Source: an uncultured Eubacterium sp. (GTDB taxonomy: Bacteria > Bacillota > Clostridia > Oscillospirales > Acutalibacteraceae). From it: 56,863 bases of DNA. This document shows, one piece after another, positions 1 to 7,144 of this stretch. The stretch spans positions 1 through 56,863 of the forward strand of contig CALWVQ010000024.1 in assembly GCA_944385025.1 (NCBI GenBank), given 5' to 3'. How positions within the stretch are numbered: position 1 is the stretch's first letter; every line of letters starts with the position of its first letter. The notes beneath the pieces are model-generated. The model did not search any database, was not told where the DNA came from, and saw only the letters and a program-made list of their open reading frames with translations. The position numbers and the translations under genes are program-made.

Positions 1-43
1 TTTCTTTTTCATATTCACTTATATGGCTGTAACTTCTTGGCAT
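1..43 (-). CDS. IS3-like transposase orfA, N-terminal fragment (runs off window)
   Basis: Only 14 codons are visible, reading MPRSYSHISEYEKE. They start at ATG 43-41, preceded by a good ribosome binding site (AGGAGG, about 51-56 on the minus strand). The peptide resembles the N terminus of the helix-turn-helix OrfA proteins of Firmicute IS3-type transposases, which bind the element ends. The call rests on this short peptide and on the adjacent IS-like terminus; the remaining protein is outside the window. Confidence 0.5.
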   Translation of the reverse strand, partial: MPRSYSHISEYEKE

Positions 44-126
44 AAAAAATCCTCCTATGGCAGTTTCTTTCATTCTACCACGGGAGGTCTGTTTTTCCTA
101 TTGTCTACTTTTTACGGTCTTGTGCA
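1..126 (-). mobile_element. Left end of an IS3-like insertion sequence (partial)
   Basis: On the minus strand, position 126 begins with TGCACAAG followed by AAAAAGTAGACAA at about 114-102, the TG-tipped, AGTAGACA-containing end that I recall from IS3-family elements. It is followed by a ribosome binding site and a transposase-like start at 43. The putative tip directly abuts the TAA stop codon (127-129) of the VanZ-like gene. The rest of the element, including the other end and any target duplication, lies outside the window, so the family assignment is tentative. Confidence 0.55.
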
Positions 127-927
127 TTAATTTGCAGTGCCTGCTTTTTTTTGCGATATTAGTAAAATAATCATTCCTATGATAATTCCGCCTGTATTTA
201 GAACTATGTCATCAACATCAACGCTTCCGCATTTGAATACATACTGATATCCTTCTACAAGGTAGGGAATGATACAGCTTAATAGAAATACTTGATATTG
301 TTTTAGCTTTGGAAAGAAAGCATCAATTATAAATACCAGCGGAATAAAAAATACTACATTTCCAACGAAATTAAATGCCATCCAAAAGTCATTTTTAAAT
401 GCACCGATTAAATAATCGGTATAACTTAAAATTCCGTTACCCAATGTTAAATTTAACTCATAGTAAGTATTTGGTTCTCTTAAAAACACTATTAGAAAGA
501 TATATGCATATGTGGGCGTAAAAGCCAGCCAAATTTTGTTGATATATTTGTATTTATCATTATTTGTGCAAAAAGCAAGAGCCGTAAATACTCCTATTGA
601 AGCCACAAAACCGCAGCTTATCCAAAGCATCGTATAATAACTTTCCTGACCTTTTATTGCTCTTATAGAGTAATCTGCAATATATGCCAGTAGTATTATG
701 TTAGCTTCGGCAGCATAAATTTTAAATATTTTATCAAGATTATTTTTATTGATTGCCACGGTAACGGCACATAAAACAACTGTAATTGTAAAAAGGAAAA
801 TTAACGTATAAGTGTTAATTACGCTGCTAAAACGACTTGACAGTTGAGGCGCCATAAACAGTGACAGAAGTATGAAGATAATACCGAATATCCATACTTT
901 GATTTTTTCAGTTGTTACGTTTTTCAT
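127..927 (-). CDS. VanZ-like family membrane protein
   Basis: This 266-residue integral membrane protein has about seven or eight hydrophobic segments (roughly residues 11-30, 38-59, 73-90, 99-120, 132-149, 184-202, 211-224 and 241-257). The C-terminal half carries the VanZ-family signature: a GN pair at 189-190 in a membrane helix, then E225, Q or Y positions, an acidic VDVDD at 236-240 and NTGG at 244-247. VanZ relatives are linked to low-level teicoplanin resistance and to unknown envelope functions, so no specific role is assigned. It starts 3 nt after the stop of the DUF2974 gene and is probably translated by coupling, since its own ribosome binding site is weak. Its stop codon touches the IS-like terminus, so an altered C terminus is possible, although the family motif is complete. 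Confidence 0.8.
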   Translation of the reverse strand: MKNVTTEKIKVWIFGIIFILLSLFMAPQLSSRFSSVINTYTLIFLFTITVVLCAVTVAINKNNLDKIFKIYAAEANIILLAYIADYSIRAIKGQESYYTMLWISCGFVASIGVFTALAFCTNNDKYKYINKIWLAFTPTYAYIFLIVFLREPNTYYELNLTLGNGILSYTDYLIGAFKNDFWMAFNFVGNVVFFIPLVFIIDAFFPKLKQYQVFLLSCIIPYLVEGYQYVFKCGSVDVDDIVLNTGGIIIGMIILLISQKKAGTAN

Positions 928-930
928 AAT

Positions 931-2067
931 TTACTTTCTTCTGCGTGGCTTTGATTGAATTTCCGATATAGTTTCGGTATATAGCAGTGACGTAAAATCT
1001 TTTAATGCCTGCTTAATTATTTTTTCAATCAATTCTTTTTTTTCGTCATCTATTGATTTTATTGATTTAATCGTTCGTATAAATCTAATGATATCAAATG
1101 TTTTAATTTCTTCAAAATCACTTATTCCGGTGCTTTCAATGAAGTTAAAAATTGTTTCAAAAAGTTCTTCAATATTGTCTTCTCCGACAGTAACGGTAAG
1201 TTTTTTAATGTATTTTTCAATAAATTTGCTTAACTCATCACGTTCGTCTGTATAAACAAAGCTGTTTTTATCAACTACCCAGGAAGACGCTTGATGTTGT
1301 CTTATATTTTCATTCGTACTTTTAACTACTTTTCTGTCTGTGTTATGGTAGAACAGACAGCCGATTACGGACGACTGTGGTATATAGGAGTACATTTTAC
1401 TTTTCATTGCCACATAGTCGCGGCGGTTAATAAATTCTTCATTAAAACCGGGAGCGTCAAATTCATAAATTCCCTTAATTTTCTTTTTCAAACTGTTCGA
1501 ACAGTTTACCGCAGAGAATGTGGCTAAATTACCTCCCTTTGAATGTCCGCAAATTATTAAGTTTCTGTCGGCAAGGGTGCCGCTCTCCTGCAAGTAATAT
1601 AGACCTTGTATTTGTGCGGGAACAGGGAACATATAGCTGAGCATCGCAGATTCTTTAAGACCGGTAACGCTTGTATCAGTTCCGCGGTAGGCAATTAAAG
1701 CAGTGTTATTGTCAATATAAAATGTTATTGCTGAAAACTGTTTATCAATTCTGTCATTAACATTGTTTACGTATCTTAACAGTCTTATACCTTTGTATCT
1801 GTTTGAATTTGAACACTGTTTTAGTAGCATTATTGCTTTGTATATAAGCGCTGTTTCACTATTTATTTTCTCTTCATCATAAAGGCTGAAAAATACTGCT
1901 GCCGCCTCACTTAAAGAAATCTCACTGTCGCTGTCAAATTTACCTACGATAGCAGAATAATCCACATAGGAAAGCTGGGAAAAAATAAGAGCGTCAACCT
2001 CGTTAAACGGCATTTTGCTAAATGTTTTTGCGCCGTATTCGTCTATGTAGTCGTTTATGTTTGACAT
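931..2067 (-). CDS. DUF2974 (Mbeg1-like) predicted alpha/beta-hydrolase
   Basis: This 378-residue protein has the lipase-like core of the DUF2974 family. AYRGTD at residues 126-131 resembles the oxyanion-side FRGT of class 3 lipases. The nucleophile elbow GHSKGGN is at 174-180, with Ser176. Likely acid and base residues lie in a FDAPGFN segment and in a C-terminal QHQASSW segment. The substrate is unknown. I chose ATG 2067 rather than the TTG at 2088 because AGGAGA (about 2075-2080) is 7-8 nt upstream of the ATG. There is no signal peptide, so it is probably cytosolic. It forms a two-gene minus-strand unit with the VanZ-like gene. Confidence 0.8.
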   Translation of the reverse strand: MSNINDYIDEYGAKTFSKMPFNEVDALIFSQLSYVDYSAIVGKFDSDSEISLSEAAAVFFSLYDEEKINSETALIYKAIMLLKQCSNSNRYKGIRLLRYVNNVNDRIDKQFSAITFYIDNNTALIAYRGTDTSVTGLKESAMLSYMFPVPAQIQGLYYLQESGTLADRNLIICGHSKGGNLATFSAVNCSNSLKKKIKGIYEFDAPGFNEEFINRRDYVAMKSKMYSYIPQSSVIGCLFYHNTDRKVVKSTNENIRQHQASSWVVDKNSFVYTDERDELSKFIEKYIKKLTVTVGEDNIEELFETIFNFIESTGISDFEEIKTFDIIRFIRTIKSIKSIDDEKKELIEKIIKQALKDFTSLLYTETISEIQSKPRRRK

Positions 2068-2205
2068 ATGTCTTTCTCCTATTAACAAATTGTCAACAAA
2101 TAATGTTATTAAAGTTCATTAATGTTTAATAGTTTTGAAATTTATTAACGTTATTATTAAGACAAGCAATAGATGTTGCTTAGTTTTCATTCTTTTTTAT
2201 TCCTC

Positions 2206-2340
2206 TGTGGAAAACAGATTTCGGAGTCAGAGTTTCTCCTCATTCAATTCATAAAAATACTTTTTCATCTCTGTCTGTTTTTAAAAATACTCCATCCACA
2301 AGCACCTCTGTTCCCCCAAGACAGAGGTGCTATTTTTTTT
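2206..2340 (+). ncRNA. Candidate structured RNA ending at an orphan terminator
   Basis: No plus-strand gene precedes the strong plus-strand terminator at 2302-2340. The region just before it folds into a rod: TGTGGA 2206-2211 with TCCACA 2295-2300, GGAGT 2223-2227 with ACTCC 2289-2293, and CAGAG 2228-2232 with CTCTG 2269-2273, leaving internal bubbles. This is the general shape of a 6S-like or other small RNA, but I recognise no family. No convincing plus-strand promoter was found (a TTGAAA at 2135-2140 lacks a good -10). The 5' end is unknown. Confidence 0.3.
2302..2340 (+). terminator. Strong Rho-independent terminator without an upstream plus-strand gene
   Basis: GCACCTCTGT at 2302-2311 pairs perfectly with ACAGAGGTGC at 2321-2330 over a 9-nt loop, followed by TATTTTTTTT at 2331-2340. 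The U-tract exists only in the plus orientation; read on the minus strand, the nitroreductase transcript meets the hairpin without a following U-run. Confidence 0.75.
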
Positions 2341-2341
2341 G

Positions 2342-2860
2342 TTAAAATTCGTTGTAGCTTACGATTTCCTTTGTATCTTTAAATTTAGAGTGAAGGGGAC
2401 TGATAACAGCGTCATCAGCAGGATAGCCTGTAGGCAGCAGGGCAACTATTTCGAGCTCTTGGGGTATATTAAACAATTCACGGACTTTTACAGGATTAAA
2501 AGCCATTACCCACGTTGTGCCAAGGCCGATGTCTTGTGCCTCCAACATCATATGTGTTGTAACGATAGCGGCATCAATTTCTGCGGAGTTTTTGCCGTCG
2601 TATCCTCGTGAATAAGCGTTATCTTTGTCAGTGCAGATAATAAAGCACAGCGGTGCGTCAAAATCATATTTTGTGCAGTCTTTAAGAAGCGCAAGCTTAC
2701 TTTTGTCAGTGAGGACAAGTATTTTATGAGGCTGTCTGTTTACTGCGGTAGGGGCTACATATCCAGCCTCCAGTATTAAATCTATTTTTTCCTGTTCAAC
2801 TTTATCAGTTTTGAATTTTCTGCAGGAAAAGCGTTTTTTTGCAAGTTCAATAAAATCCAT
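2342..2860 (-). CDS. Nitroreductase family protein
   Basis: This 172-residue protein is a short member of the FMN-dependent nitroreductase family, which reduces nitro-aromatics or quinones with NAD(P)H. The N-terminal RFSCRKF at 10-16 matches the phosphate-binding RxSxRxF pattern. PTAVNRQPHK near 36-46 matches the usual P-S-x-x-N-x-Q-P-W/H segment. GLGTTWV and LLPTGYP follow in the C-terminal half. The physiological substrate cannot be predicted. The start is supported by GGGAGA 7-8 nt upstream and by a promoter at 2894-2922. Transcription is divergent from tex. Confidence 0.88.
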   Translation of the reverse strand: MDFIELAKKRFSCRKFKTDKVEQEKIDLILEAGYVAPTAVNRQPHKILVLTDKSKLALLKDCTKYDFDAPLCFIICTDKDNAYSRGYDGKNSAEIDAAIVTTHMMLEAQDIGLGTTWVMAFNPVKVRELFNIPQELEIVALLPTGYPADDAVISPLHSKFKDTKEIVSYNEF

Positions 2861-2893
2861 ACTATTCTCCCGAAGTGTATTAGTGTTTTTAAC

Positions 2894-2922
2894 ATAATAC
2901 CAAAAATATCTAAAAAATACAA
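2894..2922 (-). promoter_or_regulatory. Sigma-A-like promoter of the nitroreductase gene
   Basis: On the minus strand, TTGTAT (2922-2917), a 17-nt spacer and TATTAT (2899-2894) lie about 35 nt upstream of the start codon. Confidence 0.6.
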
Positions 2923-2996
2923 CACTTCAAAATACTACTTTATTTTTACTGAACGTTCTGCTAAAATATAACCTATCATATTTGAAAGGAACAGTT

Positions 2997-5138
2997 ATGG
3001 ATATAAATTTAATGTTGTGTCAGGAGTTCGAGCTTAAACCCTGGCAGATAGAAAATGTCGTTAAACTTATTGACGACGGAAACACAATTCCCTTTATAGC
3101 ACGATACAGAAAAGAGGCGACCGGTTCTCTTGACGATCAGGTGTTAAGAGCTGTTTTCGACAGACTTAATTATTTGCGTAATATGCAGGAGCAAAAAAGT
3201 AAAATTATAGCATCTATTGAAGCACAGGATTTGCTTACTGATGAAATCAGACAAGCTGTTGAAAATGCGTCAACTCTTACAGAACTTGAGGATATTTACA
3301 GACCGTTTAGACCAAAAAGAAAAACAAGAGCCTCCGTTGCAAAGGCAAAGGGGCTTCAGGGTCTTGCCGATGCAGTATATGAGCAGAATAACGAAACTGA
3401 TCCGTTTGTATTAGCTGCCCAATACTTGAATGATGATGTGCCTGCTGTTGAGGATGCAATCGCCGGGGCAAAGGATATTATTGCTGAACTTGTTTCTGAT
3501 GACCCTGCAGGAAGAAAAATGCTGCGCTATTCTGTTAAAAACAACGGCAGTATTGTTGTAAACGGTATTAAGGATGATTTAGGCGTTTATGAAATGTATA
3601 AAGAATATTCTGAACCTATTAAATCTGCGGCAGGGCACAGAGTTCTTGCGTTTAACCGTGGTGAAAAAGAAGGATTTTTAAAGGTTTCTGTTGATTTTGA
3701 CAAAACGATAGGACTCTCAATTCTTTCAAATCTTCACGTTAAAAATAATTCCGTTTCAGCGTCATTAGTGAGCGAGGCAGTAGAGGACGCATATACAAGA
3801 CTTGTTTTCCCTTCAATTGAAAGAGAAATAAGGAATATGCTGACTGACAGTGCAAATGAAAGTGCAATATCTGTTTTTGCAAAGAATACCCGCCAGCTTC
3901 TTATGCAGCCGCCTGTTAAAAACAAAGTCACTCTCGGTCTTGACCCCGGTTACAGAACCGGCTGCAAGGTTGCGGTAGTTGACGGTACGGGTAAGGTTCT
4001 TGACACTTCTGTAATCTATCCTGTTCCTCCTCATAATAAAATTGAAGAAGCTAAAAAAATCATCAAAGATCTTGTAAAAAAACACGGTGTTGAGGTTTTC
4101 GCAATCGGAAACGGCACAGCATCCCACGAAACAGAGGTCTTTGCAAGTGAGGTAATCAAGGAACTTGATTGCGGAATTTCTTATATGGTGGTAAGTGAAG
4201 CGGGTGCTTCTGTTTATTCTGCGTCAAAACTTGCTGCACAGGAATTTCCTGCTTACGACGTATCATTAAGAAGTGCTGTTTCTATTGCAAGACGCCTTCA
4301 AGACCCCCTTGCCGAATTGGTAAAAATTGACCCTAAAGCAATCGGTGTGGGTCAGTATCAGCACGATATGCCACAAAATGAACTGTCACAGGCTTTGGAC
4401 GGTGTTGTTGAAGACTGTGTTAACAGTGTAGGCGTTGACCTTAACACAGCTTCTGCACAGCTTTTAAACAGAGTTGCGGGAGTTACAAACGCTATTGCCA
4501 ACAATATAGTTTTGTATCGTCAGGAAAACGGACCGTTTAAGTCCAGAAACGAGCTTAAAAAAGTTTCCAAGTTAGGGCCAAAAGCATTTGAACAGTGTGC
4601 AGGATTTTTAAGAGTCAGCGAAAGCAAAAATGTTCTTGACAATACTGCCGTGCATCCTGAAAGTTATGATGCGGCTAACAAACTGATTAAGCTTGCAGGA
4701 GTTGAAAGTGCAGATATTAAATCGGGAAATATTGCGCCTGTTAACAAATTTGTTGAGACTGTGGGCACCTGTGCTTTGGCAGAAAAGCTTGAAATTGGCG
4801 AGCCCACTCTTAAAGACATTATAAACGAGCTTTCAAAACCGGGGCGCGACCCTCGTGATGAGTTGCCAAAGCCTCTTTTGAGAACTGATGTTATGGGCAT
4901 TGAAGATTTAAAAGTGGGTATGGAACTCAAAGGCACAGTAAGAAACGTAATTGATTTCGGCGCATTTGTAGATATCGGCGTTCATCAGGACGGACTTGTT
5001 CATATATCACAAATAACTAACAAATACATTAAGCATCCAGGCGACGTACTTAAAGTAGGCGATATAGTTACAGTCTGGGTTATTTCTGTTGACGTAAATA
5101 AGAAGAGAATCGGGCTTACTATGAAAAAGCCTGAATAA
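2997..5138 (+). CDS. tex: Tex family S1-domain RNA-binding protein
   Basis: This 713-residue protein has the full Tex architecture: an N-terminal helical region, a YqgF/RNase H-like fold starting near residue 310 (LGLDPGYRTG), a helix-hairpin-helix region near 478-545 and a C-terminal S1 domain from about 636 (GTVRNVIDFGAFVDIG). Tex proteins bind nucleic acid and act as transcription accessory factors; some influence toxin expression or stress tolerance. I chose ATG 2997 over the upstream TTG 2982 because AAAGGA (2985-2990) lies between them at correct spacing for the ATG. It is transcribed alone, divergent from the nitroreductase, and ends at a terminator shared with the convergent phosphoesterase. 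Confidence 0.95.
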   Translation: MDINLMLCQEFELKPWQIENVVKLIDDGNTIPFIARYRKEATGSLDDQVLRAVFDRLNYLRNMQEQKSKIIASIEAQDLLTDEIRQAVENASTLTELEDIYRPFRPKRKTRASVAKAKGLQGLADAVYEQNNETDPFVLAAQYLNDDVPAVEDAIAGAKDIIAELVSDDPAGRKMLRYSVKNNGSIVVNGIKDDLGVYEMYKEYSEPIKSAAGHRVLAFNRGEKEGFLKVSVDFDKTIGLSILSNLHVKNNSVSASLVSEAVEDAYTRLVFPSIEREIRNMLTDSANESAISVFAKNTRQLLMQPPVKNKVTLGLDPGYRTGCKVAVVDGTGKVLDTSVIYPVPPHNKIEEAKKIIKDLVKKHGVEVFAIGNGTASHETEVFASEVIKELDCGISYMVVSEAGASVYSASKLAAQEFPAYDVSLRSAVSIARRLQDPLAELVKIDPKAIGVGQYQHDMPQNELSQALDGVVEDCVNSVGVDLNTASAQLLNRVAGVTNAIANNIVLYRQENGPFKSRNELKKVSKLGPKAFEQCAGFLRVSESKNVLDNTAVHPESYDAANKLIKLAGVESADIKSGNIAPVNKFVETVGTCALAEKLEIGEPTLKDIINELSKPGRDPRDELPKPLLRTDVMGIEDLKVGMELKGTVRNVIDFGAFVDIGVHQDGLVHISQITNKYIKHPGDVLKVGDIVTVWVISVDVNKKRIGLTMKKPE

Positions 5139-5140
5139 TA

Positions 5141-5170
5141 AAAAAGAGTGACACTGCGTCACTCTTTTTT
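5141..5170. terminator. Bidirectional terminator between tex and the phosphoesterase
   Basis: AAAAAGAGTGAC (5141-5152) pairs with GTCACTCTTTTT (5158-5169) over a 5-nt loop, with A/T runs on both sides, so it can stop both convergent transcripts. The TGA stop of the minus-strand gene (5161-5159) lies inside the stem. Confidence 0.85.
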
Positions 5171-5980
5171 ATATACATTTATTACTACGATTTCAGGATG
5201 ATTAAACAGACGAAGAGGAAATTCACTGTTTCCAAGTCCTCTGCTGATTATAAGTTTTGGCCTTGTACCGAAAGATCCTTTTGCATATTTAGGTAGTATT
5301 CCCTGACCCGGGGAAAAAAGGGGCTTAAAAATTATCCATTGCCCGCCGTGAGCGTGACCTGATAGCTGAAGGTCAAAATCATACTGCTTATAATTCAATT
5401 CTTTTATGCCTTCAAAATTCTCGGGAAAATGGCATAAAACCAACTTGAATTTGTCACTTTTTTCAAGTTGTCTGAAATATGAACTCATATCTTTATAGAC
5501 AAATGTACCTTTTTTTCTTGCGGCATAGTCTTTAAAATCTGCTTGATTTTCGTCAAGTCCCAGAATTGAACAGTATTTGTTTTCAACTGTTTCGTTTAGC
5601 AAAACGTTAAAACCGATTTGCTTTAACTCTTTCATCAATTCTTCAAAATTTTTAAGTCGTCTTTCGTGATTCCCGGTAATGTAGTAAACAGGAGCTATTT
5701 TCAACAGTTCTTTGCCATAATCAAGCATTTTATTTTTGTTTTTTTGGTGATCGTTTATATAGTCGCCCGTAATACAGATAATATCAGGTTTGATGGTGTT
5801 AAGATTATTAATAACTGCCCTGAAAGGTTTTGAGTGAAAATCAGATAAGTGAGCTATTTTAAATGATTTTTCGGCATTTTTGCTTTCTATAGTGTACGTA
5901 GTAATATCAAGTTTGTTGTTTTCGTAATAACAAAAAAACAGGAATAAAATTAACAAAATTGTAATCAAAAACCATATCAT
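5159..5980 (-). CDS. Membrane-anchored calcineurin-like metallophosphoesterase
   Basis: This 273-residue protein has an N-terminal membrane anchor (residues about 2-18) and then a complete two-metal phosphoesterase core: DFH at 47-49, GD at 72-73, GNHE at 103-106, H184 and GHAHGGQ at 208-214. The architecture matches the YkuE/YaeI group, whose members act on membrane-associated phosphoesters; the substrate here is unknown. The start at 5980 has AGGTGA 6-10 nt upstream and a promoter at 5999-6027. It is a single gene, convergent with tex. Confidence 0.88.
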   Translation of the reverse strand: MIWFLITILLILFLFFCYYENNKLDITTYTIESKNAEKSFKIAHLSDFHSKPFRAVINNLNTIKPDIICITGDYINDHQKNKNKMLDYGKELLKIAPVYYITGNHERRLKNFEELMKELKQIGFNVLLNETVENKYCSILGLDENQADFKDYAARKKGTFVYKDMSSYFRQLEKSDKFKLVLCHFPENFEGIKELNYKQYDFDLQLSGHAHGGQWIIFKPLFSPGQGILPKYAKGSFGTRPKLIISRGLGNSEFPLRLFNHPEIVVINVYKKE

Positions 5981-5998
5981 TTTACATCACCTGACAAT

Positions 5999-6027
5999 AT
6001 AATATAATTATTGTTAGTTTTAGTCAA
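5999..6027 (-). promoter_or_regulatory. Sigma-A-like promoter of the metallophosphoesterase
   Basis: The minus strand shows TTGACT (6027-6022), a 17-nt spacer and TATTAT (6004-5999), about 20 nt before the start codon. Confidence 0.6.
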
Positions 6028-6102
6028 TATTCAAAATATCTTTTAAAATTTAAAGGGTATTATGCAGTTTTAGAGTATACTATTTAAGAAAGGGTGAATA
6101 CT

Positions 6103-7110
6103 TTGGATAATTCATTGCGTCTTTTGACAGAAAATAACGAAAAGAAAATATTGTCCCCCAGAGCAACTCTTTCCTCAAATTCGAAGGGCAGAGCCGTTAA
6201 AGAGGATGAATGTGCAGTACGAACCTGTTTTCAAAGGGATAGAGACAGGATTATTCATTGTCAGTCTTTCAGAAGACTTAAGCACAAAACCCAGGTTTTC
6301 TTAGCTCCTACTGGTGACCATTACAGAACCAGACTTACACATACTCTTGAGGTTTCACAGATTGCCAGAACTATTGCAAGAGCTTTGGGACTTAACGAGG
6401 ATTTGACTGAAGCAATTGCTCTCGGTCACGATTTGGGGCATACTCCCTTTGGACACGCAGGGGAGAGAGCACTTGATCAGCTTTGCACCAGCGGCTTTAA
6501 ACATTACGAACAAAGCGTCAGAGTTGTTGAACGTCTTGAAAAAGGGGGAAAGGGTCTTAACCTTACAGAAGAGGTTAAAAATGGAATTCTTTGCCATACT
6601 AACGGTGAGGAGGCATATACCCTTGAGGGACAAATTATACGTATCGCAGATAAAATCGCTTACATAAACCACGATATTGACGACGCTATTCGTGCTGACG
6701 TTATGGCAGAAGAAGATATTCCCTTAAGTCTCAGGATGCAGCTTGGAATGACTAAATCACAGCGTATAAATAATATGGTGATTGACGTAATAAATACAAG
6801 CCGTACAAATGAGCATATAAGAATGAGCGATGATTTTTATGAGGGCTTTATGGATTTACACAGCTTTATGTTTTCTGCCGTTTATACCAATCCTGTTTGC
6901 AAGGGCGAGGAAAGTAAGGCTGTTGATATGCTTCAAAAAATATATCGGTATTACATCGATAATATTGACAAAATGCCCTATGAATATGTAGAAATTGCAG
7001 AAACGGACGGCAAAGAGCGTGCAGTGTGTGATTATATTGCCGGTATGAGTGACAATTACGCCGTCAAAGTATTCAATAATCTTTTTGTACCAAAGTTTTG
7101 GGTAGAATGA
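6103..7110 (+). CDS. dgt: dGTPase-like HD-domain triphosphohydrolase
   Basis: This 335-residue protein of the deoxyguanosinetriphosphate triphosphohydrolase-like family would cleave dNTPs to nucleoside plus triphosphate. Using the TTG start at 6103, the metal ligands of the HD domain are H80 (in RLTHTLEV), H109-D110 (GHDLGH) and a later Asp in the DDAIRADV region. The segment RDRIIHCQSFRRLKHKTQVF is typical of the family. A GTG at 6094 is an alternative start but overlaps the only ribosome binding site (AAAGGGTGA), so TTG 6103 fits better. A possible -10, TATACT, is at 6076-6081. It is the first gene of the dgt-dnaG-rpoD operon, a common clostridial order. Confidence 0.88.
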   Translation: MDNSLRLLTENNEKKILSPRATLSSNSKGRAVKEDECAVRTCFQRDRDRIIHCQSFRRLKHKTQVFLAPTGDHYRTRLTHTLEVSQIARTIARALGLNEDLTEAIALGHDLGHTPFGHAGERALDQLCTSGFKHYEQSVRVVERLEKGGKGLNLTEEVKNGILCHTNGEEAYTLEGQIIRIADKIAYINHDIDDAIRADVMAEEDIPLSLRMQLGMTKSQRINNMVIDVINTSRTNEHIRMSDDFYEGFMDLHSFMFSAVYTNPVCKGEESKAVDMLQKIYRYYIDNIDKMPYEYVEIAETDGKERAVCDYIAGMSDNYAVKVFNNLFVPKFWVE

Positions 7111-7144
7111 ATTTGATTTAAAATTAACAGAAAGGAGTGGGTGT

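Noticed and set aside
2250-2290. Minus-strand 13-codon leader peptide (MKKYFYELNEEKL) before the DUF2974 gene
   Set aside because: No clear ribosome binding site and no control structure was found between it and the gene; not enough to call.
2173-2382. 69-residue plus-strand reading frame
   Set aside because: No ribosome binding site, low-complexity hydrophobic sequence, and it runs through a strong terminator.
2951-2960. GAACGTTC before tex as an SOS (LexA) box
   Set aside because: The Firmicute LexA site needs a 4-nt gap between GAAC and GTTC; here there is none.
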